Source of the DNA: Lachnoanaerobaculum gingivalis
GTDB lineage: Bacteria; Bacillota; Clostridia; Lachnospirales; Lachnospiraceae
Length of the DNA: 64,000 nucleotides
Assembly: GCF_003862475.1 (NCBI RefSeq)
Contig: NZ_RRCO01000005.1
Location: 186,001-250,000 of the forward strand
Reading direction: 5' to 3'
Under the pieces are notes generated by a model that did no database searches, had not been told where the DNA came from, and was given only the letters and a program-made list of their open reading frames with translations. Below, piece by piece: positions 19,615-27,796 of this stretch. The translations under genes were made by a program, and so were the position numbers. How positions within the stretch are numbered: position 1 is the first letter of the stretch; every line of letters starts with the position of its first letter.

Positions 19615-22600
19615 CTTTATATTCCATTCCGGTTATATTCTAGTATTACGCAAGTATGGAACAAGGATACTATCCGCAAAACTTTACATTCCACTCTGGT
19701 TATATTCCAATCAAAAAAAGCCGAGGCACTTCTTAAGTATTACAACACTTTACATTCCACTCTGGTTATATTCCAATAATTCATGCGCTGTATAGAAAGA
19801 GTGCGGAGGACACTTTACATTCCACTCTGGTTATATTCCAATGAATATGAGAGAGATAAAGAGGACAATGTTATAAGCTTTACATTCCACTCTGGTTATA
19901 TTCCAATGATGCAGTACAGAAAATAGCGAAGACGATTATAGAGAACTTTACATTCCACTCTGGTTATATTCCAATCTTAGAAGAATAGAATTTAACTCCT
20001 GTTTATCTTACTTTACATTCCACTCTGGTTATATTCCAATGAGTTTGGAGGCACACAAATCTATATTCCTAAAGTAGCTTTACATTCCACTCTGGTTATA
20101 TTCCAATGAGGATTTTGGATATGGAAAAGGATATACCTATTTAACTTTACATTCCACTCTGGTTATATTCCAATGAAGAATCTGAAGAAGTGACCTATAG
20201 AAAAAGATACTTTACATTCCATTCTGGTTATATTCCAATGCAGGGTGGAGCAATGGATGCCTCTGTTACTGTTGCTTTACATTCCATTCTGGTTATATTC
20301 CAATTGTGTTATCGGTATAAATCATCAATCACCATTCATACTTTACATTCCATTCTGGTTATATTCCAATTTCATCTATAACAGAAGGAATAAGCTCATT
20401 TATATCCTTTACATTCCATTCTGGTTATATTCCAATCTGTATGTAGCTCATATAGACACATGCAAAATCTATATCTTTACATTCCATTCTGGTTATATTC
20501 CAATTGACCCCGGAAAGATTAAATCCATAAAGGTGCCATTCTTTACATTCCATTCTGGTTATATTCCAATAATATCGTTTTCACTTTGCCTCTCAGTGAA
20601 TATTCCTTTACATTCCATTCTGGTTATATTCCAATTTTTGATTAAATCTGTGCGACAAAATTGCGACATTCTTTACATTCCATTCTGGTTATATTCCAAT
20701 GATAGATTTATACCGCTTGCATTTAACTCAAAAGATCTTTACATTCCATTCTGGTTATATTCCAATTGATAAGATGATATTAAACACAAGAACGAATATG
20801 GCCTTTACATTCCATTCTGGTTATATTCCAATGCACATGAGCTTGGACATGCCTTTTTGCATAGAACTACTTTACATTCCATTCTGGTTATATTCCAATG
20901 TCGCCTGCTTAACCATCCATACCGGCACTGATACATACTTTACATTCCATTCTGGTTATATTCCAATTGAGAGCCACCGCATGTATTCAATTTGGTCTGT
21001 CGTCTTTACATTCCATTCTGGTTATATTCCAATAAGGCTGTACAGAGCATTAAACCTATCTAAGGGCAACTTTACATTCCATTCTGGTTATATTCCAATG
21101 AATCCGAATTTTTCAAACTCTTTCACATCTACATCCTTTACATTCCATTCTGGTTATATTCCAATGCAATGAGCTATAAACATATAGTCGGCTTTGCTTG
21201 CCTTTACATTCCATTCTGGTTATATTCCAATAAAGGCTGCCGGAGAATTTTGGGGTGGTACAAAGATCTTTACATTCCATTCTGGTTATATTCCAATTTA
21301 CTTCGCTACTTCATCAACTTGGCAAACTCCATCTTTACATTCCATTCTGGTTATATTCCAATAATTATTCTTCTCATTTTTTCTCCTTTTTACAATACTT
21401 TACATTCCATTCTGGTTATATTCCAATGAGGATTAAGATACAGACAGCAGAGTTTGCAAGTCAGCTTTACATTCCATTCTGGTTATATTCCAATGGCCTT
21501 TAACTCCTGTACACTAAGGCTGTAAGTTCCCTTTACATTCCATTCTGGTTATATTCCAATTGAGAGCGCTTTGGACAGTGCGGAAAAGTCTTTTCTTTAC
21601 ATTCCATTCTGGTTATATTCCAATCTTGCAGCATCAAAAGTCTAAAGCTATTGAAGAGCTCTTTACATTCCATTCTGGTTATATTCCAATCTTGATGAAT
21701 TAGAAGAAAATTGTCGTATCATAGACTTTACATTCCATTCTGGTTATATTCCAATGGTAGGGCAGTAGCGGAAGGTGTTGAATATTATACCCGCTTTACA
21801 TTCCATTCTGGTTATATTCCAATTTATCTCTCTTAACTGTCTTTATTATACCCTATATATCTTTACATTCCATTCTGGTTATATTCCAATAGCCTTTATA
21901 TCTGCATCCGTGGGCACGTATAGCCGCTTTACATTCCATTCTGGTTATATTCCAATACTTTGTACTCGCTAGGAAGTACAGGGAAGCGCATCTTTACATT
22001 CCATTCTGGTTATATTCCAATTGTGAAAAAGAAAAACGATCGGATTTAGGCGAGAGTACTTTACATTCCATTCTGGTTATATTCCAATCTTTGGATTTTA
22101 GATTTACAAAAAACTTCTCAAGACTTTACATTCCATTCTGGTTATATTCCAATTTTTTAAAAGATTTGCAAAGCGATCTGTTATCATATTCTTTACATTC
22201 CATTCTGGTTATATTCCAATAGCAGTAGGAGGTTTTATAGCAGCTATGTTTGGAGGACTTTACATTCCATTCTGGTTATATTCCAATTGTAGTGGACGGT
22301 GCAGGATACTCGATCAGTGGGCTTTACATTCCATTCTGGTTATATTCCAATTCTCCCAAAAGCCTTCCATATCCACATCAGATTTATTCCTTTACATTCC
22401 ATTCTGGTTATATTCCAATCACATATAACCGATATTGCAACAAGTAATATTGTGTCTTTACATTCCATTCTGGTTATATTCCAATGCATAATATTTGGCA
22501 TTTTGATAGTGTCAAATATTGCTTTACATTCCATTCTGGTTATATTCCAATTGTATGCTGTTAGTCAGTCTTATACAGACTACAACCTTTACATTCCATT

Positions 22601-23909
22601 CTGGTTATATTCCAATAAAGAAAGAGGAAAAGACGACGGCAAAGGTGGAGCACTTTACATTCCATTCTGGTTATATTCCAATGTAAATCCAATATATGAC
22701 TGGACGGATGCGGAAATCCTTTACATTCCATTCTGGTTATATTCCAATAGGACTCTGTGACGTACTGGAGAAGAGAAAAGTAACTTTACATTCCATTCTG
22801 GTTATATTCCAATAAACATGCTTGTAAATGTGTACGCGCTTTTCAATCGTCTTTACATTCCATTCTGGTTATATTCCAATTTTTCAGGTGCTTTTGCAGC
22901 CGCTTTATCTTCCGGCTTTACATTCCATTCTGGTTATATTCCAATTTTACACCCTCACGAATATTTTCGGAAAGTACATACTTTACATTCCATTCTGGTT
23001 ATATTCCAATTTAAGCCTCCGTACTGATTCTTATAGCCTTTATATCTTTACATTCCATTCTGGTTATATTCCAATAAGTGTTACTGATGTAGATTCTATG
23101 ATACTTAATAACTTTACATTCCATTCTGGTTATATTCCAATTCATCAGGGCAGAGAAGATTGGGCGAGCAGAATACTTTACATTCCATTCTGGTTATATT
23201 CCAATCTCTGTAGTATTTGTATTTGATACACTTTCTATATACTTTACATTCCATTCTGGTTATATTCCAATCAATCCATAGTGAGGTATATATGATACAA
23301 AAATTCAGCTTTACATTCCATTCTGGTTATATTCCAATAAAATGACACCCTTGAAAAGCCTGATTGCTTGCAACTTTACATTCCATTCTGGTTATATTCC
23401 AATGATGTAATTACGGCTTTGGGTGGAGAAGGCTTTGTTCTTTACATTCCATTCTGGTTATATTCCAATTTTGCCGATACCGCTCCAAGAGAGTATCTGA
23501 TAAGACTTTACATTCCATTCTGGTTATATTCCAATGAAAATGGTTATTGGATAGTAAGAGATTGCTACTATCCTTTACATTCCATTCTGGTTATATTCCA
23601 ATTGGTTTCGGATATATAGATTACAAAACGGATAATACTTTACATTCCATTCTGGTTATATTCCAATAGGTGCCGAACTCAAAATTGACGACAGTAAAAA
23701 AGCTTTACATTCCATTCTGGTTATATTCCAATGACTGCAAAATCAAGGATTCCGACGCTTTTGTAAACTTTACATTCCATTCTGGTTATATTCCAATATC
23801 ATTGTAAATTTGATAAGGCAATCTTGATGGACTTTACATTCCATTCTGGTTATATTCCAATCCTGACGGCACTGCAAAGAGTGGATTAGAAAAAGACTTT
23901 ACATTCCAC
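19615..23909 (-). CRISPR. CRISPR array, 65 full repeats plus one truncated repeat, I-B-like repeat, no cas genes
   Basis: Repeats of 30 bp recur every 65-68 bp with unique 34-39-bp spacers. On the minus strand the repeat begins ATTGGAATATAACCA and ends GAATGGAATGTAAAG. This end resembles type I-B repeats such as those of Clostridioides difficile, so the crRNA strand is taken as minus and the leader should lie to the right. I count one degenerate repeat (19615, four differences), eight repeats carrying a C variant in the centre (19682 to 20145), and 56 identical consensus repeats (20210 to 23832). A final repeat at 23897 breaks off after 13 bases. The variant-rich left end fits the oldest, leader-distal end. 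Many long plus-strand frames inside the array are translated repeat (LYIPFWLYSN) and are not genes. No cas1, cas2 or effector gene occurs in the window. Confidence 0.97.
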
Positions 23910-24057
23910 CCTTGTGTCAAGTATTGGATACACTTTTTCTTTCAGAAATTTCTTTTTTAAGGTCAAGATTTTTAATCGCACTTGCTTTACACGTATTCAT
24001 GGTGAAATTTTTGCACCTTGAAACTTAGCATAGCAATCAAGTTCTAAAATTTACTAC
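23910..24057. other. Junction sequence that truncates the CRISPR array
   Basis: Array homology ends abruptly at 23909 and is replaced by CCTTGTGTCAAGTATTGG and AT-rich sequence up to the toxin stop codon. TGTGTCAAG and the nearby GGATACAC give a short inverted similarity that could be the worn end of a mobile element, but no transposase belongs to it. No CRISPR leader is recognised here. Confidence 0.4.
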
Positions 24058-24531
24058 CTATTTCAACCTGTTCATAAGTTCTAAAATCATATCTACATCT
24101 GTAAAAAACAGTTTGATTCCTCTTTTCTTCATAGCGATGACTTCCTTCAGCTTTGTCCGAAGTTCTTTATCCAATTTTTTGTGTACTGTAATCGGATTTC
24201 CCTGAATCGTATGCACATGATCCAAATAAACCGATTTAACCGGAAAGGCATTTTGTATCAAAAACGCATTTTCTTCTCCGGCAAATGTCCCAATTACAAT
24301 CGTGCTACACTTTCCGTTTCTCTTTATTTTAGAAGCTATAATCTTTTTGTATTTTTCTACTTTCGAGCTAATCGGTATCATCCAAAAAATATCTTTATTC
24401 TTTGAATCCTCAATTGCATAGTAATGCGGTCGATAATTTCCATTTTCCTTGTTGCTCATTAGAGAGGAATCTGACACATCAGAAAAGAAACGATCCTTTA
24501 TATGATAAGAATATCCTTGTTTTACCTCCAT
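24058..24531 (-). CDS. Type III toxin-antitoxin toxin, CptN/ToxN-like endoribonuclease
   Basis: 157 residues from MEVKQGYSYHIKDRFF, after TTGGAGGTTTGT. The segment NYRPHYYAIEDSKNKDIFWMIPISSKVEKYK followed by a basic K-rich stretch, and the late RGIKLFFTDVD, match the ToxN/AbiQ/CptN fold of RNA-guided type III toxins, which cleave RNA and are held inactive by a repeated RNA. The family call rests on recalled sequence style plus the gene's surroundings: three tandem RNA-like repeats and a terminator sit directly upstream on the same strand, the diagnostic type III layout. It lies between the truncated CRISPR repeat and a degenerate repeat. Confidence 0.8.
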   Translation of the reverse strand: MEVKQGYSYHIKDRFFSDVSDSSLMSNKENGNYRPHYYAIEDSKNKDIFWMIPISSKVEKYKKIIASKIKRNGKCSTIVIGTFAGEENAFLIQNAFPVKSVYLDHVHTIQGNPITVHKKLDKELRTKLKEVIAMKKRGIKLFFTDVDMILELMNRLK

Positions 24532-24541
24532 ACAAACCTCC

Positions 24542-24576
24542 AAAAAAATCCCTCTATCATTTCGATTAGAGGGATT
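24542..24576 (-). terminator. Terminator between RNA antitoxin and toxin
   Basis: AATCCCTCTA (24547-24556) pairs with TAGAGGGATT (24567-24576), and on the minus strand the stem is followed by seven T residues. In type III systems this leaky terminator sets the ratio of antitoxin RNA to toxin mRNA, and the toxin ribosome binding site follows directly. Confidence 0.85.
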
Positions 24577-24712
24577 TACGCACTATATTATTTATATCCC
24601 ACCCATATAGTAAGTGGCTACATTTACGCACCGAATTACTTATATCCCACACCATCGGCAAGTGGCTAAATTACACCTCATAATTTTATATCCCGTCCTA
24701 TGAGAAACGGCT
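24572..24712 (-). ncRNA. Type III RNA antitoxin with three tandem repeats
   Basis: Three direct repeats on the minus strand start at 24712, 24667 and 24619 and are 45, 48 and 48 bases long. Each begins AGCC and contains GGGATATAA near the middle; the last two share GTGCGTAAAT near the end, and in the first this part reads GTGTAATTT. The first repeat is the most divergent (AGCCGTTTC against AGCCACTT). Length, number and position upstream of terminator and toxin match ToxI/CptI-type antitoxins, whose repeats fold into pseudoknots that the toxin cuts and binds. Processing sites cannot be fixed from sequence. Confidence 0.8.
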
Positions 24713-24729
24713 AACATTTGCTTGCCTAA

Positions 24730-24758
24730 ACTATAGCATATGGTTCGTTTTTTTACAA
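24730..24758 (-). promoter_or_regulatory. Promoter of the toxin-antitoxin module
   Basis: Minus strand TTGTAA (24758-24753), a 17-bp spacer and TATAGT (24735-24730) lie about 18 bp before the first antitoxin repeat. The -10 coincides with the outer end of the 91-bp direct repeat made by the IS1634-family insertion, so an identical promoter copy occurs at 26795-26823, pointing into the IS. Confidence 0.7.
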
Positions 24759-24788
24759 CACCCAAGTTATTAAAATAAGACTGGCGTT

Positions 24789-24818
24789 TTTTACATTCCA
24801 TTCTAGTTATATTCTAAT
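24789..24818 (-). repeat. Degenerate CRISPR repeat, left duplicate
   Basis: A 30-bp relic of the array repeat. On the minus strand it begins ATTAGAATATAACTAG and ends GGAATGTAAAA, differing from the consensus at three positions. It is part of the 91-bp duplication and lies 31 bp upstream of the -35 of the toxin-antitoxin promoter. Confidence 0.85.
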
Positions 24819-24820
24819 CC

Positions 24821-26794
24821 GGGTCTTTGACAGTTTGTTTACCTAAATAGGCATAAAAAAAGTCCTGTAACCCGCATATAGCCTACACTTCTCGCTTGAA
24901 ATTTTTGTCAAAATGTTCGTTTTAATATATAGTATTTTCTAGTATTTTATGCTATAATAAGGTGTGGAGGTTATCTATGAAAGTTACTACATCAAAATCA
25001 AAAAATGCAGAGTCCTTCTATATTTCCAAAAGCTTTATAAATGACAAAGGGGTTAGCACCTCTGTAAATGTACGCAAACTTGGTACTCTCGCTGATTTAT
25101 TAAAAGAGCATGGACCCACTAGAGATGACGTCATGAAATGGGCTCGTGCCGAGGCAAAACTTGAAACACAGAAGTACAAAGAAGATAAAATAGTAAATTT
25201 TTCTTTTAACTCAAGCAAACGACTACAGCCACAGCAACAAGTCTTCTATCGTGGAGGTTACCTGTTTTTGCAGTACTTTTATTATAAACTTGGCTTACAT
25301 AAAGTTTGTAGAAAGATAAGGGATAAGTATAACTTCAAGTTTGATATCAACTCGATATTATCCGATTTGATTTACTCCAGAATACTCGAACCTTCCAGTA
25401 AACGCTCAAGTTACTCTTGTTCTATGGATTTTTTAGAGCCACCATCTTACCAATTACATGATGTATATCGCTCTTTAAATGTACTCGGTAAAGAATGTGA
25501 CCTTATACAATCTGAAACTTATAGAAATAGTCATTTAGTCGGAAAACGCAATGATAAGCTTCTTTTTTATGATTGTACTAACTATTATTTTGAGATTGAG
25601 GATGAAGATGGCATTAAGAGATATGGCAAAAGCAAGGAACACAGACCAAACCCTATAATACAAATGGGTATGTTTATGGATGGTGACGGCATTCCACTTG
25701 CTTTTTCTCTATTTCCGGGAAATGCAAATGAACAAACCTCTATTAAACCACTTGAAGAAAAAATTTTAAAAGAGTTTGATTGTCAAAAGTTTATTTACTG
25801 TAGTGATGCCGGACTTGGTTCGGAAAAAATAAGAAAGTACAATCATATGGGTGAAAGAGCTTTTGTAGTTACTCAATCAATAAAAAAGCTTAATGCACAG
25901 GATAGGGAATGGGCTTTAGATACTAAAGGATTTAAACGTTTATCTGATGATAAAGTGGTAGATCTGGCTGAAATCTCAAAGGATGATGAGACTATATATT
26001 ACAAAGATGCTCCCTATACACCGAAAGATTTATCTCAAAGACTTATAATCACATACTCACCAAAATATGCCAAATACCAAAAAGCTATTAGAGAGAAACA
26101 AGTTGAAAGAGCTAAGTTAATGCTTGAAAAAGGCAGTATCAAAAAAGAAAGAAGAAATCCTAATGATCCAGCCAGATTTCTTGGTAGTATTTCGGTAACT
26201 GATGATGGTGAAAAAGCAAATGTACATAACTTTCTTAATACAGAAAAAATAGATGAGGAGGCAAAGTATGATGGTATGTATGCCATCTCAACAGACCTAC
26301 TTGACGATAATGTAAGTGAAATACTAAGTATAAGTGAAAAGCGTTGGCAAATAGAAGAATGCTTTAGAATTATGAAAACTGAGTTTGAAGCACGGCCGAT
26401 ATTTTTACAAAGAACTGATAGAATTACTTCTCACTTCTTAACCTGCTTTTTAGCCTTGATTATTTACAGATATCTTGAAAAATTTTTAGAACACAAGTAT
26501 ACATGCGAAGAGATTCTAAAGACCTTAAAAGATTTTAATTTTGCATATATAAAAGAGCAAGGTTTCATACCTCTATATAAACGAACAGAGCTCACAGATA
26601 AACTACATGAGATTTGTCATTTTAATACAGATTTTGAATTTATAACAAAAAGTCAAATGAGGACAATACAAAAACAAAGTAAAGGAAAATAAAATACTAT
26701 TTTTTCAGTTTCAAAACGAAATAAAAATACCCTGAAAGCCGGTAAAACACTGGGTTTCAAGGGCACTTTAACTTTTAAAACTGTCAAAGACAGG
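24821..26794 (+). mobile_element. IS1634-family insertion sequence
   Basis: About 1.97 kb between the two 91-bp direct repeats. The ends carry a 14-bp inverted repeat, GTCTTTGACAGTTT (24823-24836) and its complement (26778-26791). One large transposase gene fills the element. Very long and variable target duplications are the hallmark of the IS1634 family, first seen in Mycoplasma mycoides, and fit the 91 bp here. The element looks complete and recent because the duplicates are identical. Confidence 0.9.
24977..26692 (+). CDS. IS1634-family DDE transposase
   Basis: 571 residues, start ATG after GGAGG (an upstream GTG precedes this site). LLFYDCTNYYFEIEDEDG supplies the first Asp region. PIIQMGMFMDGDGIPLAFSLFPGNANEQTS is the typical IS4/IS1634 core, FIYCSDAGLGS gives the second Asp, and EKRWQIEECFRIMKTEFEARPIFLQ is the YREK-like Glu motif. 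The length fits the 530-580-residue family. The gene lies alone inside inverted repeats and appears intact. Confidence 0.93.
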   Translation: MKVTTSKSKNAESFYISKSFINDKGVSTSVNVRKLGTLADLLKEHGPTRDDVMKWARAEAKLETQKYKEDKIVNFSFNSSKRLQPQQQVFYRGGYLFLQYFYYKLGLHKVCRKIRDKYNFKFDINSILSDLIYSRILEPSSKRSSYSCSMDFLEPPSYQLHDVYRSLNVLGKECDLIQSETYRNSHLVGKRNDKLLFYDCTNYYFEIEDEDGIKRYGKSKEHRPNPIIQMGMFMDGDGIPLAFSLFPGNANEQTSIKPLEEKILKEFDCQKFIYCSDAGLGSEKIRKYNHMGERAFVVTQSIKKLNAQDREWALDTKGFKRLSDDKVVDLAEISKDDETIYYKDAPYTPKDLSQRLIITYSPKYAKYQKAIREKQVERAKLMLEKGSIKKERRNPNDPARFLGSISVTDDGEKANVHNFLNTEKIDEEAKYDGMYAISTDLLDDNVSEILSISEKRWQIEECFRIMKTEFEARPIFLQRTDRITSHFLTCFLALIIYRYLEKFLEHKYTCEEILKTLKDFNFAYIKEQGFIPLYKRTELTDKLHEICHFNTDFEFITKSQMRTIQKQSKGK

Positions 26795-26885
26795 ACTATA
26801 GCATATGGTTCGTTTTTTTACAACACCCAAGTTATTAAAATAAGACTGGCGTTTTTTACATTCCATTCTAGTTATATTCTAATCC
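26795..26885 (+). repeat. 91-bp direct repeat, right copy (target-site duplication)
   Basis: Exact copy of 24730-24820. It restores the pre-insertion context: beyond it the original sequence continues as spacer and a second degenerate CRISPR repeat. Confidence 0.92.
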
Positions 26886-26947
26886 AATCACTTAATGACA
26901 AGAGGCTTGAAAACGAACTTTACATTCCATTCTGGGCATATTCTAAT
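26854..26947 (-). CRISPR. Relic repeat-spacer-repeat upstream of the toxin-antitoxin module
   Basis: Two degenerate 30-bp repeats (26918-26947 and 26854-26883) flank a 34-bp spacer (26884-26917). In crRNA sense the first repeat begins ATTAGAATATGCCCAG and ends GGAATGTAAAG, and the second is the duplicated relic. The spacer begins TTCGTTTTCAAGCC in crRNA sense. Before the IS jumped in, this pair stood about 30 bp upstream of the toxin-antitoxin promoter. Confidence 0.75.
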
Positions 26948-27016
26948 GCTTTACAAATGAAGATAGATGATCAACAGTGTTACCCTTTTTACTTCCAATA
27001 TTAAATTACAATATCA

Positions 27017-27787
27017 TCAATAGTCCATTATCTCTACAATTCTCTGTATAAAATTTTTTTTATCTTCTCCATTTTCTTTTTCAATTTGTTTTACTATAGC
27101 CCCATCTTTCATTAATAACACTTTTTTACTATAACTTGCTATTGTCGGATCATGTGTTACCATTAAAATAGTACGATTTTCTTCTAAGTTTAATCTTTCA
27201 AAATATTTTATTACAATTTCAGAATTAATGCTATCTAAATTCCCGGTAGGTTCATCTGCTAATATTATCTTAGGTTCGTTTATAATTGCCCTACATATTG
27301 CAGTTCTTTGTTTTTCACCACCTGATACTTCTGTTGGATATTTGTCTAAAATTTTCTCAATCTCAAACCTTTTTGCATTTTCTAATATTAATGATTCAAT
27401 CTCTCTATATGGCTTATTACTTATATATAAAGGTAATAGAATATTCTCTTTTAAAGTCAGACTATCTACCAGATAAAATTCTTGAAACACAAATCCCACT
27501 ATTTTTTGTCTAACATCCGATAATTTTTCATCAGAACAACTACTTAAATTAATATCTCCAACAATTGCTCTTCCGGTAGTTGCCTCTTCAATCCCTCCAA
27601 GTATTTTTAATAAAGTAGTTTTTCCACAACCTGATTTTCCCATAATGCTAATAAAGTCCCCATGATATACCTCTAAACTGACACCATTTAAGACTTGATT
27701 TAAATTAACAGATATTTTTCCCCTTTTCTTCTTATCTTCCTTATTATATATTTTGGTTAAATCAACAGCCTTTATAACTTCGTTCAT
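27017..27787 (-). CDS. ABC transporter ATP-binding protein (MacB/BceA type)
   Basis: 256 residues from MNEVIKAVDLTKIYNKED, after GGTGGGATAT. Walker A (GKSGCGKTT), the Q-loop region FVFQEFYLVDSLT, signature SGGEKQRTAICRA, Walker B (IILADEPTGNLDS) and the switch His (MVTHD) are intact. It powers the FtsX-like permease encoded just upstream on the same strand. Such pairs move or sense antimicrobial peptides or lipoproteins. The permease is frameshifted, so the system may be non-functional. The unit is inserted between two groups of relic CRISPR repeats. Confidence 0.9.
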   Translation of the reverse strand: MNEVIKAVDLTKIYNKEDKKKRGKISVNLNQVLNGVSLEVYHGDFISIMGKSGCGKTTLLKILGGIEEATTGRAIVGDINLSSCSDEKLSDVRQKIVGFVFQEFYLVDSLTLKENILLPLYISNKPYREIESLILENAKRFEIEKILDKYPTEVSGGEKQRTAICRAIINEPKIILADEPTGNLDSINSEIVIKYFERLNLEENRTILMVTHDPTIASYSKKVLLMKDGAIVKQIEKENGEDKKNFIQRIVEIMDY

Positions 27788-27796
27788 ATATCCCAC

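Larger units (their letters stand above)
24730..24820 (+). repeat. 91-bp direct repeat, left copy (target-site duplication)
   Basis: Identical to 26795-26885. It starts ACTATAGCATATGG and ends ATATTCTAATCC, and contains the toxin-antitoxin promoter and one degenerate CRISPR repeat. The two copies directly abut the ends of the IS1634-family element. Confidence 0.92.

Noticed and set aside
22340-22534. 64-codon minus-strand frame with repeated RMECK in the array
   Set aside because: It is the CRISPR repeat read on the other strand with no start signal.
19561-23619. Many plus-strand frames of 60-174 codons inside the array, with repeated LYIPFWLYSN or FTFHSGYIPI
   Set aside because: They are translations of the CRISPR repeat in different phases. 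The repeats lack internal stops, spacers vary randomly, and there are no ribosome binding sites.
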